NCBI RefSeq assembly: GCF_048569485.1
Contig: NC_134361.1
Span: 172,157,383-172,221,382 of the forward strand
Direction of reading: 5' to 3'
Source of the DNA: Anomaloglossus baeobatrachus
Taxonomy: Eukaryota > Chordata > Amphibia > Anura > Aromobatidae
DNA: 64,000 bases
The notes under the pieces: generated by a model
Told to the model about the DNA's origin: nothing
What the model saw: the letters and a program-made list of their open reading frames with translations, nothing else
The model's database searches: none
Translations under genes and position numbers: made by a program
Part shown: piece by piece, positions 1 to 9,929 of the stretch
Numbering within the stretch: the first letter of the stretch is position 1
Layout: every line of letters starts with the position of its first letter

Positions 1-1268
1 GCCCCTGGTGCCAGTGATGGAGCAACTTGTTTTTCTCCCATCCTTCAGCCCTTGTATCATTGCCCTGTCATCTGCAGACTTGTCCCTGGGATTTCTGCAC
101 AAGGGTCAAACACTCCAGTCATGTGCATCAATTAAGAGCTTGTTTGTTCTTTTCACCGTGGGTGTCACCGCCGGTTGCCTTGGTGAAAGGGAAACAAACA
201 GACGGTCGGATACAATCTTCCTCTGAGTTACTGATCTAAGTTTCACTATTTTCCTCGGTTGCACCACCCATGTTCTCTGCTGACGTTAGTGTGGTCAGTG
301 TAAACCACAGAAAATAACTGCAGTGGTATGATCATCACTAATGGATAGAGGACGCAGGGTGGTGGCGGGGAGCAGGCAGGGAGGTACGGCAATGGCATAT
401 AGTAATCGGTTTGCTGCAGACTTCTTTTTTGTTGTTAATTAATAGACAATAAAAAAAGAAAGGAAAGTAAAAAGAAACATCAGCAGTTTCATTATAAACC
501 CAGAGTAGAGCTGCATTTCTCATTAGGGCTGGTCTCCATGTTGGAAAATAATGTCCAGCACATTTTGTTCCCCGTTTGCAAAGCCAGTGCCTTAAGGTTA
601 TCCTCCAGGAACGACTAATGCACACATATGACGCTAGAAATAAAGATATTTCCTGTGCTACGAATGACCTTTCCCATGGATAACTATTAATATCATGTTA
701 AATCCTGGGCGTCTCCATGGACTCGACACTGATTGCTCTCGACTAGGTCAATCCGTTACCTATTCCATTTCAGAGAATTTGTTACTTCTATGGCAGATTT
801 AAAGTGACGGTCGTTTTATTTTATTTTTCCCCAAAAATGAATAGTACAAGTGAAAATAAGAAACTTTGTAATATATCTTATCGAAGAAATCAGCTTCTTT
901 CTCCCCCAGGACTGATCTTTCATTGGCAAAATTCAGAATTCGCAGGTAAAAGTCTGTATTCAGTGACTTCAGATTTACCCATGGATTAAAAATGAATGAT
1001 CAATACTGCAGAAAGACGTTTTGTCTGATAAGATATATTTCAAGGTTTCTTATTTTCATGTGTTCTATTGATTTATGAAATAAAAATGATGCAACAATGT
1101 TCTCCATCACATCTTTTCTTTAATAAATGGATCAAAAATGATGCAAAAATATTCTCCATTACATCACATCAGATCTAGTTATCTGCAAAAAGCATCAAAT
1201 TAATCAATAGTGGAGGAAAGCGCATTCAGTGAAACTGAATCTCCAAGTAGTCTGCAAATGGTTCCACG
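1..1268. other. Intergenic, no gene seen
   Basis: This lies downstream of tsc22d3. I see no exon, RNA gene or complete repeat here. Short open frames on both strands have no recognisable domain. A small local duplication (a run resembling gatgcaacaatgttctcc) occurs twice between about 1087 and 1176. Confidence 0.5.
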
Positions 1269-1503
1269 TTTGTGCACCTCTATGGATGAAACCATTAAGA
1301 GGTTGTTCAGATTGAGAAAAACAAATGGCTAATTTCTTCCAAAACCAGTGCCACACCAGTCTACAGGTTCCATTCATTATAGCCGAGCTGTAACATCACC
1401 CACAGAACTGTAAACAGGAGTGACACTGGTTTTGGAAGAAATTAGCAATGTTTTTCTCAACCTGAACAACCTCTTAATGGTCTCACCCATAGAGGTGCAC
1501 AAA
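1269..1503. mobile_element. Foldback (inverted-repeat) miniature element
   Basis: The left arm, from TTTGTGCACCTC at 1269 to about 1363, is repeated in reverse complement from about 1412 to 1503. The shared core includes ACCATTAAGAGGTTGTTCAG and ATTTCTTCCAAAACCAGTG. The spacer is about 50 bp. There is no coding capacity. I take it as a non-autonomous DNA element of a frog type; the superfamily cannot be set because no clear target duplication is visible. Confidence 0.65.
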
Positions 1504-1680
1504 AACAGTTATGCTTTCTAATCCTGGAAAACCCTTTTGTGTGATGCCATATACTTCATTAAAAAGGAAAAACAATTATGTTTTACTTGTTAAAACAAGA
1601 AGTAAACATTATAAAAACTAAAATTAGGAAAAATTCCCTATTGAATTACTACTATTCTCTCTTGCTGGAATTCAATGGAT

Positions 1681-2058
1681 TAAAGGGGTTTTCCACTACT
1701 TTTACATTGATGGCCTATCCTTAGGATAAGTCATCAATGTTTGATCGGCCGGGGTCCACCACCCGCCACCTCAGCTATTTTCACGTCTAGTGGCGGCAGA
1801 CGGAAATCCTCAGATCCAGAGCTGCTCTGTCTTCTGATAGCGGTACTGGACATCCGCATCCTATTGATTAGAATGGGAGGCGGATATGCAGTACTTGGCC
1901 AGAAGACTGATAAGTTCCGGATCTGAGCATTTTCTGGGTATCTGCTGCCGCCAACAACAGCTGATCGGCGGGAGTGACAGGTGTTGGACCCTGGCCAATC
2001 AGACATTGATGGCCTATCCTAAGATAGGCCATCAATGTAATAGTGGACAACCCCTTTA
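1681..2058. mobile_element. TIR miniature element, TTTAAAGGGGTTGTCCACTA family
   Basis: Both ends read inward from TAAAGGGGTT-TCCACTA and continue into ACATTGATGGCCTATCCT, which itself folds with AGGATAGGCCATCAATGT. Diverged relatives with the same 'gatggcctatcc' motif lie at 46600-46882 and 61650-61941. It sits just past the poly(A) site of tsc22d3. Open frames across it (1734-2006 minus and others) are by-products of its GC-rich interior. Confidence 0.65.
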
Positions 2059-2124
2059 AATCGTTTAGTATTTTAAAAAGAAGTTACAAAAATAACTATT
2101 AATATCGGAAGAATGAAACATTGT

Positions 2125-3131
2125 CGTAGATATTTATCAAAAGGTTTTATTGCATAATCCATTGAAATATGTACAACATTGAACAGCAGAAAGTATTTTT
2201 CCATCGAGCCATATAAGGTTATTGTTTGACGTTTTAGTCCTAAGGTCATTAATATTGCTGTACATAAAAAAAAAGTCTGTCATACTTTTCCCAGATTTTA
2301 AAGTGTCGTGTGAACTTTTCAGGAGGCTCTTTGTCAGCCAATGTGCTTTTGCATGAAGACGAATGGAAATGAAGAACACAAGAGAAATACAAACTATTCT
2401 AGACATGTAAAAAAAAAATAAAAAAAAATAGAAAGAAACAAAAGATGAACAGTGTCCATGATACTTGTAGCATATTCCAAGCCTACAAGGAGACTTCATG
2501 GCAACCGCTTATCCAAAAGTGAACACTGTCGGTGTAAACCCATGCTTACAGCCCTGTGGGATTTTGGAAATCCTCCACTAGCTCTAACTACAGATATCCA
2601 TTTCAAAGTGTTTAGGTGCATCTCAAGCTTAGCTTTGTTCTTCAACCAAATGGAGCAACGTATCCTACACCAGTCTCTACATTCTGGAGGTCACCAATCT
2701 CTGTTTTTAGAACAGTTTATGGTCAAGCCGAACAGAGATGGTCCCTCTGACCAACTTTGTACTCCATGGTTAGAGAACTCATTCAGAAGCAGTCTGTGGG
2801 CTTCTTCTGCAGCTTCTGCTGTTACCCTGGCTTTGCATTTAAAGCCTGACACCAAGAAAGGCAGTTTCCATAGCGGACAAGCTCTGTCTTACTGGTACTC
2901 TTCTTAAGGAGTCCACGATTGGCTTCTCTCACTCTTCTCTTGTAGAAAAGACTCGTGAGGAAGCCTGTTCTAGCCCTGGTACATCTCATGGTGCCAGTAT
3001 AGGCTAGTCAACGACCCTCCAGGCCAAGGTGACACTTTAAAGAGGGGGGAAAAAAATTACATTTTTTTCTCATTATCGAGGAGACGATTAGGAAAGTTCT
3101 GTGGCTCTGTCCACTCCAAAGACAGAGCCAC
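2125..3131 (-). other. tsc22d3 3' untranslated region
   Basis: This is the minus-strand sequence between the tsc22d3 stop codon (3132-3134) and a canonical AATAAA about 1 kb downstream. The length fits the long 3' UTR of GILZ transcripts in other vertebrates. It lacks the TIR-type repeats that fill the rest of the window, as expected for retained transcript sequence. The 151-residue plus-strand open frame at 2452-2907 lies antisense to it and matches nothing I know. Confidence 0.7.
2144..2149 (-). terminator. Poly(A) signal of tsc22d3
   Basis: Minus-strand AATAAA, about 985 bases after the stop codon. Cleavage would be expected 10-25 bases further on, around 2120-2135. It is the best-placed canonical signal before the TIR element at 1681-2058. 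Confidence 0.6.
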
Positions 3132-5623
3132 TTAAACTGCAGATCCGGCTGTGCGTGGTTGACTTGCATGTATAAAATCTAGGCTTGAAATCGCGCTGGA
3201 CTCGTCTGAAGGAAGCCGGGATTGAAACTTTTTCATCTGCTCTGGACTGGCAAGGTTCTTTAGTAGACAGTTCTCCCTTTCAAGCTGGGAATTCTTTTCT
3301 ACCAGCTCCTTGATCTGCTCCTTCAGGACTTCCACCTCTTCTCGTACTGCGTACATGAGATGGTTCTTTACTAAGTCCTGCAAGAATAAGAAAAAACTGA
3401 CATCAGCGTTGTCCATAACAATTCAAAACTATTATCATATTTTACGTCTATGCATGCAGTAAAGCAAGTCAACGCCTGCTTAGTATAAATAGGTCTGAAC
3501 CAAACATATCAACAAGTCAAAAGGAGCCTGTTATGTCCTCAAAGACTACTAGCCTGCAAACATAGGGATAATCTGCAGGTTAGTAGTGTTACAAAGCCTG
3601 GCCACCGTACTGAAAGTGTGGCTACTGGAAGAAAGAACTTTATTCTTCCTGGTAGCCGCCGACTTTCAGTCATCGAGGCATGCCAGGAGTGGCTACAGTC
3701 TTTGTTCACAGCATTTTAAGCTGCAGGTGTATGCACAGCACTGTACTTTGGTTGCCAGTTCATTCTGCAAAGATGTGCTGCAGAGTGAGCTGTCAATCAC
3801 AGTACTGTGATGTGTTTACAGCTGGAGCTCACGGTGACTGTAACTGCTCCTCTATGACTGAAAGCTGGTGGCTACAAAAAGAAATAAAGACAATTCTCCC
3901 CCGGTAAGGTGGCCGGACAGCATTGTAATGCTATTAACCTGCAGATACTGGGATGTGCTTACAGCTGGAGCTCACTGTGACTGTAGTCGCTCCTCTATGA
4001 CTGAAAGCTTGCGGCTACAAAAAGAAATAAAGCCATTTCTCCCCCCGTAAGGTGGCCGGACAGCATTGTAATGCTATTAACCTGCAGATACTGGGATGTG
4101 CTTACAGTTGGAGCTCACTGTGACTGTAGTCGCTCCTCTATGACTGAAAGCTTGTGGCTACAAAAAGAAATAAAGCCATTTCTCCCCCCGTAAGGTGGCC
4201 GGACAGCATTGTAATGCTATTAACCTGCAGATTAACCCTATATCTGCAGATTATTAGCATTTAGAGACATGACAGGTTTATTTAAAACAACTGAAGGAGT
4301 CACATTATGGACTGCTACCTCAAGCCACACAACCAGACAAGGTCTGCACGCACATCTTTGCCATGCAGAAAATATTAAGTGTATAAAATAATATCCTCAA
4401 TATATTAAGCAACAATTGCTCAATAATCATGGAAATGTAGCGTATTGAATGTATATTAGGGATGGCACGGTAGGTGGGTGATGTTGGAGTAAGAGCAATG
4501 TCTTGTGCAGTTTCCATCCTGCGGTTTCCCACATTCCCAGCCTGGCAGAGTCTGCAGACTACACTGCAGTCCTCTCCTGTCCAATGAGAATCTGCTCAGC
4601 AACACGGAGCAGCGGGGAGACCCCACTCCCCCAGCCCCAAACACCTACGCGCTGAACTGATGCAACGTGCAGGTAAATTGCATTAGAGACCGTCAGCGTG
4701 AGACGCCCCATCACTAGCCAGGGGAATTAGTTTATTTTTACAGTGCCAACATATTCCGTAGCAAGGGAGATCATGATAAAATAATGAAAATGTGCATACG
4801 TATATGATAAAATTATTCCGGCATGATATGATATAGACGTGATCTGCAGATACTCACCATGGCTTGCTCAATCTTGTTATCTATCGCAACAACACTTGCA
4901 CCTGAAGCGCTGCAAATAGAAAAAAACAGGACGTCAGTGTGAATGGCAGCGTAACAGTAATATATACAAATCAATATCAAGGCGTCACCTCTTATACAGT
5001 GATACTAAAGCACACCGGAGGCAAAGGGCTGTGCAGTGTGAGTACATCCCCGAGGGGTTAAACTGAGCGCAGACAAAGCAATGGTCTCTGCAATACTGAC
5101 AAACAAGGAGGCGGAAACACAGCGATTCCAGTCCAAACCAGGAAAATCCTGCTCTAACCAAGCAGCCATGGCTGCAACAAAGCTCAGGCATGTGTGATGC
5201 ATTACACAGAATCCTGTCCGTCTCTAGCAATACACAACCCTTGCAGAAAGACGGGCGCGCGTCACTCATAACCACTATATGCGTTAAATGTGACCGTACA
5301 GTAGTAATTAATGTCACTAATTATTGATTAATTAATTAATTCAGTAAAAAAAAATATATATATATATTAATTAGCCATGATTCTCTATTATAGGAGCTAG
5401 TATATAAGGTGCACACGCAGCAGCGGGCTAACCTGCCGCCGACATAGTGTGCATTAGCAGGTTGTGGCAATAAAATAAAAATATTTAATAATAATATTTA
5501 CCTGTTATCCAGTTTAACGGACACGACGTCTGCTCCCAAGAGGGAGGAGAAGAACGAGATGGAGAAATTGTGCAGCTCGTAGACGGCCACCTCCATCGGG
5601 TATTTACACAATCCCGTACTCAT
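3132..5623 (-). CDS. tsc22d3: TSC22 domain family protein 3 (GILZ), short isoform
   Basis: Three coding exons join as complement(3132-3377, 4858-4909, 5502-5623), giving 139 residues. Each junction shows GT donor and AG acceptor: donor GTAAAT after 5502, acceptor TTTGCAG before 4909, donor GTGAGT after 4858, acceptor TTGCAG before 3377. Exon 1 encodes [20 protein letters not shown] and the [20 protein letters not shown] stretch typical of GILZ rather than TSC22D1. Exon 2 encodes [17 protein letters not shown]. Exon 3 carries the TSC box (about residues 57-75) and the leucine zipper with L76, L83, L90 and L97 seven apart and Asn87 inside. In mammals GILZ is induced by glucocorticoids, dimerises through the zipper, and restrains NF-kappaB, AP-1 and Ras-Raf signalling. 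The tail after residue 110 is serine-rich with few prolines, unlike the proline/glutamate-rich mammalian tail, but keeps the terminal GSAV. Longer isoforms with upstream first exons would lie beyond what I can recognise here. Confidence 0.95.
3549..4256. mobile_element. Inverted-repeat element in tsc22d3 intron 2 with 143-bp tandem units
   Basis: The left end (about 3549-3720, containing GGGATAATCTGCAGGTTAGT) is matched in reverse complement by the right end (about 4100-4256, whose complement reads GGGTTAATCTGCAGGTTAAT). Further in, both arms share the TTTCAGTCAT segment. The right half holds three tandem copies of a 143-bp unit: AAGGTGGCCGGACAGCATTG starts at 3906, 4049 and 4192. No coding capacity. 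It lies wholly in the intron, well clear of the splice sites. Confidence 0.7.
5318..5370. repeat. AT-rich simple repeat in tsc22d3 intron 1
   Basis: A run of (ATTA)n followed by a poly(A) tract and (TA)n, then ATTAATTAG. Simple sequence only. Confidence 0.8.
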
Positions 5624-5764
5624 GGTTGCAGGATTTTTTCTCACTTTAGATTCCCTCGGATTGGAATATTATTGGTTTTGCAGCTGTATATAAGGGCTAG
5701 ACTGTATGAATGGTGACTGCTGATGCAACAAGCACAGACTCAGGCTATTTCAGTGCTGCTCCTC

Positions 5765-5772
5765 CTTATATA
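5765..5772 (-). promoter_or_regulatory. TATA box of tsc22d3
   Basis: Minus-strand TATATAAG, in the context GCTATATAAGGAGGAG, 142 bases upstream of the start codon at 5623. Transcription would start near 5735-5742. A weaker TTATATAC match lies closer, at about 5686-5693, but would leave a very short leader. Confidence 0.65.
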
Positions 5773-5781
5773 GCAGTGGGT

Positions 5782-5803
5782 GGTGACATCATATGGTGTC
5801 ACC
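5782..5803. promoter_or_regulatory. 22-bp imperfect palindrome next to the tsc22d3 TATA box
   Basis: GGTGACATCATATG followed by GTGTCACC is a near-perfect palindrome centred on CATATG (an E-box form). It is flanked by TGACATCA, a CRE/ATF-like bZIP site, and its mirror TGACACCA. It ends about ten bases upstream of the TATA box. A role in cAMP or stress response is inference from the motif and position only. Confidence 0.45.
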
Positions 5804-6217
5804 CTGTATGCAAAGTAGGAGCCTTGTAGTGCACCCCTCCTCCACAAGCACAGCCTGAGTGCACTGCAATGCACTGACACACATTTACAATAAGCAGTGT
5901 TTTTCCTTCTGAACATCTTTGTGTTTTTCTGGATCCGTACACAAGATACAAACAGATCTGAGAACATATGTAAAAATGTCCTGAGACAGGGTCCATCTGG
6001 CGCAGATAATGAGCGGGGAACCCTCCTGCATCTTACGCTTTGTATCTATATGTGACACCTGCAGCCGCTGAGCATGTGCGGGGAACCCTGCTTTACTTTC
6101 TGCCACTGATTGCCATTCATTTCTATGTACGGGTGGATTTCTGTAATATTAATAATTATTGCATTTTTATAATAATTGCAAAAGAGCATTTTTAAGCCAA
6201 AGCATGGAAATCCAATT
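5804..6217. other. Upstream flank of tsc22d3, no further feature
   Basis: Unique-looking sequence upstream of the promoter. A lone AGAACA half-site (5961-5966) is present, but no full glucocorticoid response palindrome is visible. Open frames here are short and featureless. Confidence 0.4.
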
Positions 6218-6957
6218 GGTGGCTCAGTGGTTAACACTGTACAGTGGGCAGCATGGTGGCTCAGTGGTTATCACTGTGCAGTGGGCAGCATGGTGGCTCA
6301 GTGGTTTTTACTGTATAGTGGGCAACACGATGGCTCAGTGGTTAGTATTATACAGTGTTCAACATGGTGGCTCAGTGGTTAGCACTGTACAGTGGACAAC
6401 GTGGTGACTCAGTGGTTAGCACTGTACAGTGGGCATCATGGTGGCTCAGTGGTTAGCACTGTACAGTGGACAACACGGTGGCTCAGTGGTTAGTATTATA
6501 CAATGGACAACATGGTGGCTCAGTGGTTAGAACTGTACAGTGGACAAAATGGTGACTCAGTAGTTAGCACTGTTCAGTGGGCAGCATGATGGCTCAGTGG
6601 TTAGCACTGTACAGTGGGCAACACGATGGCTCAGTGGTTAGTATTGTACAGTGGACAACATGGTGGCTCAGTGGTTAGCATTGTACAGTGGTCAGCATGG
6701 TGGCTCAAGTGGTTAGCACTGTACAGTGGGCAGCATGGTGGCTCAGTGGTTAGCACTGTACAGTTAGCAAAATGGTGGCGCAGTAGTTAGCACTGTACGG
6801 TGGGCAGAATGGTGGCTCAGTGGTTAGCACTGTACAGTGGGCAGCATGGTGGTTCAGTGGTTATCACTGTACAGGGGCAACACGGTGGCTCAGTGGTTAG
6901 TATTGTACAGTGGACAACATGGTGGCTCAGTGGTTAGCACTGCACAGTGTGCAGCAT
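6218..6957 (+). repeat. 37-bp minisatellite, about 20 copies, made from a SINE head
   Basis: The consensus unit is GGTGGCTCAGTGGTTAGCAC followed by TGTACAGTGGGCAGCAT. About 20 head-to-tail copies fill 740 bp. The next unit in register (6958) runs on into a full SINE, so the array is an expansion of the SINE 5' end. Each unit keeps TGGCTCAGTGG, which fits the RNA polymerase III A-box. Variation is mainly single substitutions such as GGCAACACGATGG. Confidence 0.9.
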
Positions 6958-7195
6958 GGTGGCTCAGTGGTTAGCACTGCAGTCTTGCAGCGATGGGGTC
7001 CTGGGCTCAAATCCCACCAAGGACAACATCTGCAAGTAGTTTGTATGTTCTCCCTTTGTTTGCTTGCCTTCCTCCTTGTTCTCTGGTTTAGTCGCCCACA
7101 CTGCAAAGACATACTAAAAGGGAATGTAGATTGTGAGTCCCAATGGGGACAGAGATGGTAATGTGGAAATTAATGGCGCTATATAAGCATGTAAA
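6958..7195 (+). mobile_element. tRNA-derived SINE
   Basis: Starts with the A-box TGGCTCAGTGG (6960-6970). A degenerate B-box GGCTCAAATCC follows at 7004-7014, about 35 bases on as in tRNA promoters. The body contains the familiar 'acatctgcaagtagtttgta' segment. The tail 'ggcgctatataagc' matches LINE-type tails at 11908-11955, 49585-49680 and 63331 onward, suggesting mobilisation by that LINE family. Confidence 0.75.
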
Positions 7196-7590
7196 AGAGA
7201 TAATCTAGTGACCATTTTGCACACATGACCACTCACCCACACAGGGAATGCAGGCAAGCATGACACATGTGCAGTGACTGCAACTTTTAGCTTCATCCCA
7301 GAAAACCCCTTTAATAATAGTTATGGGATTTAGAATATGCCATCACCTCATGATTGTTCAGGGTCCTCAATCCTGAGCAGAATGGAGTGTACTGATGCGT
7401 AGCACTGTGCAGGAAACTGCAGCCGGCACCATCCACCTGACTGGGGCAGCACTAGAGCTACGTGCAAAGGGCCACTGTACTGGGAAAATAGGGAGCGGTG
7501 CATTCATATCAGGTGGGTGCCAAAACTGATGCATAAGCCTATGGCCCATTGTACGGATGCATTCCCAGCCTGACCACAAACTAACGGCAT
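7196..7590. other. No gene seen
   Basis: Mixed sequence between the SINE and the 31-bp array. The part around 7275-7310 ends in CCCCTTTAATAATAG, like the edge of a TTTAAAGGGG-type element, but no second end was found. Confidence 0.35.
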
Positions 7591-8276
7591 CATATATACC
7601 TGGGAGCCAGGGAATTGTGACTATATATACCTGGGAGCCAGGTAATTGTGACTATATATATCTGGGAGCCAGGGAATTGTGACTATATATACCTGGGAGT
7701 CAGGGAATTGTGACAATATATACCTGGGAGTCAGGGAATTGTGACAATATATACCTGGGAGTCAGGGAATTGTGACAATATATACCTGGGAGCCAGGGAG
7801 TTGTGACTATATATACCTGGGAGGCAGGGAATTGTGACAATATATACCTGGGAGCCAGGGAATTGTGACTATATATACCTGGGAGCCAGGGAATTGTGAC
7901 AATATATACCTGTGAGTCAGGGAATTGTGACTATATATACCTGGGAGCCAGGGAATTGTGACTATATATATCTGGGAGCCAGGGAATTGTGACTATATAT
8001 ACCTGGGAGCCAGGGAATTGTGACTATATATACCTGGGAGTCAGGGAATTGTGACAATATATACCTGGGAGCCAGGGAGTTGTGACTATATATACCTGGG
8101 AGCCAGGGAATTGTGACTATATATACCTGGGAGTCAGGGAATTGTGACTATATATACCTGGGAGCCAGGGAATTGTGACTATATATACCTGGTAGTCAGG
8201 GAATTGTGACTATATATACCTGGGAGTCAGGGAATTGTGACTATAGATACCTGGGAGCCAGGGAATTGTGACTATA
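7591..8276. repeat. 31-bp minisatellite, left segment (about 22 copies)
   Basis: The unit is CTATATATACCTGGGAGCCA followed by GGGAATTGTGA. This left part is the more varied: GAGTCA and CAATATATA variants are common, as expected at an array edge. It ends in CTATA, where a transposon has inserted at the TA; the same array resumes at 9930. Confidence 0.95.
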
Positions 8277-9929
8277 CAGTTAGGTCCAGAAATATTTGGA
8301 CAGTGACACAAGTTTTGTTATTTTAGCTGTTTACAAAAACATGTTCAGAAATACAATTATATATATAATATGGGCTGAAAGTGCACACTCCCAGCTGCAA
8401 TATGAGAGTTTTCACATCCAAATCGGAGAAAGGGTTTAGGAATCATAGCTCTGTAATGCATAGCCTCCTCTTTTTCAAGGGACCAAAAGTAATTGGACAA
8501 GGGACTCTAAGGGCTGCAATTAACTCTGAAGGTGTCTCCCTCGTTAACCTGTAATCAATGAAGTAGTTAAAAGGTCTGGGGTTGATTACAGGTGTGTGGT
8601 TTTGCATTTGGAAGCTGTTGCTGTGACCAGACAACATGCGGTCTAAGGAACTCTTAATTGAGGTGAAGCAGAACATCCTGAGGCTGAAAAAAAATAAAAA
8701 AATCCATCAGAGAGATAGCAGACATGCTTGGAGTAGCAAAATCAACAGTCGGGTACATTCTGAGAAAAAAGGAATTGACTGGTGAGCTTGGGAACTCAAA
8801 AAGGCCTGGGCGTCCACGGATGACAACAGTGGTGGATGATCGCCGCATACTTTCTTTGGTGAAGAAGAACCCGTTCACAACATCAACTGAAGTCCAGAAC
8901 ACTCTCAGTGAAGTATGTGTATCTGTCTCTAAGTCAACAGTAAAGAGAAGACTCCATGAAAGTAAATACAAAGGGTTCACATCTAGATGCAAACCATTCA
9001 TCAATTCCAAAAATAGACAGGCCAGAGTTAAATTTGCTGAAAAACACCTCATGAAGCCAGCTCAGTTCTGGAAAAGTATTCTATGGACAGATGAGACAAA
9101 GATCAACCTGTACCAGAATGATGGGAAGAAAAAAGTTTGGAGAAGAAAGGGAACGGAACATGATTCAAGGCACACCACATCCTCTGTAAAACATGGTGGA
9201 GGCAACGTGATGGCATGGGCATGCATGGCTTTCAATGGCACTGGGTCACTTGTGTTTATTGATGACATAACAGCAGACAAGAGTAGCCGGATGAATTCTG
9301 AAGTGTACCGGGATATACTTTCAGCCCAGATTCAGCCAAATGCCGCAAAGTTGATCGGACGGCGCTTCATAGTACAGATGGACAATGACCCCAAGCATAC
9401 AGCCAAAGCTACCCAGGAGTTTATGAGTGCAAAAAAGTGGAACATTCTGCAATGGCCAAGTCAATCACCAGATCTTAACCCAATTGAGCATGCATTTCAC
9501 TTGCTCAAATCTAGACTTAAGACTGAAAGACCCACAAACAAGCAAGACCTGAAGGTTGCGGCTGTAAAGGCCTGGCAAAGCATTAAGAAGGAGGAAACCC
9601 AGCGTTTAGTGATGTCCATGGGTTCCAGACTTAAGGCAGTGATTGCCTCCAAAGAATTCACAACAAAATATTGAAAATACAAATATTTTGTTTGGGTTTG
9701 GTTTATTTGTCCAATTACTTTTGACCTCCTAAAATGTGGAGTGTTTGTAAAGAAATGTGTACAATTCCTACAATTTCTATCAGATATTTTTGTTCAAACC
9801 TTCAAATTAAACGTTACAATCTGCACTTGAATTCTGTTGTAGAGGTTTCATTTCAAATCCAATGTGGTGGCATGCAGAGCCCAACTCGCGAAAATTGTGT
9901 CACTGTCCAAATATTTCTGGACCTAACTG
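8277..9929 (+). mobile_element. Tc1-like DNA transposon, nearly whole, inserted in the 31-bp array
   Basis: 1653 bp bounded by inverted ends starting CAGTTAGGTCCAGAAATATT. About 35 bp at each end match exactly. TA is duplicated at 8275-8276 and 9930-9931. A second inverted pair, AAAGTAATTGGACAA, lies inside the left end (about 8485-8500) and right end (about 9709-9725), giving the two-repeat arrangement typical of Tc1 elements. The transposase (separate entry) reads on the plus strand. Identical ends and a nearly open transposase argue for recent insertion. Confidence 0.93.
8636..9674 (+). pseudogene. Tc1-like transposase with one apparent frameshift
   Basis: From ATG at 8636 the frame reads MRSKELLIEVKQNILRLKKN. 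After an A-rich run at about 8690-8702 the conserved SIREIADMLGVAKSTV continues in the next frame, an apparent one-base slip in the poly(A). From 8724 the frame is open for 316 residues to TGA at 9672-9674. Visible parts are the paired helix-turn-helix DNA-binding region, the AT-hook-like GRPR, and the catalytic triad: Asp in LWTDETKINLY, Asp in QMDNDPKHTA, and Glu in DLNPIEHAF, with 34 residues between the last two (DD34E). Total length would be about 345 residues, normal for the family. The enzyme cuts and pastes the element at TA sites. The slip should inactivate it unless it is an assembly error in a homopolymer. Confidence 0.9.

Noticed and set aside
2452-2907. 151-residue plus-strand frame
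   Set aside because: Antisense to the tsc22d3 3' UTR and without any recognisable domain.
5955-5980. Glucocorticoid response element upstream of tsc22d3
   Set aside because: Only an AGAACA half-site is present; the second half (TGTTCT) is missing.
6958-7030. A tRNA gene
   Set aside because: The A-box is good but the B-box is altered and there is no cloverleaf; it is a SINE head.
6159-7161. Repeated GGSVVSTVQW-like frames
   Set aside because: Translation of the 37-bp SINE-derived array.
8654-9052. 132-residue minus-strand frame
   Set aside because: Antisense shadow of the Tc1-like transposase.
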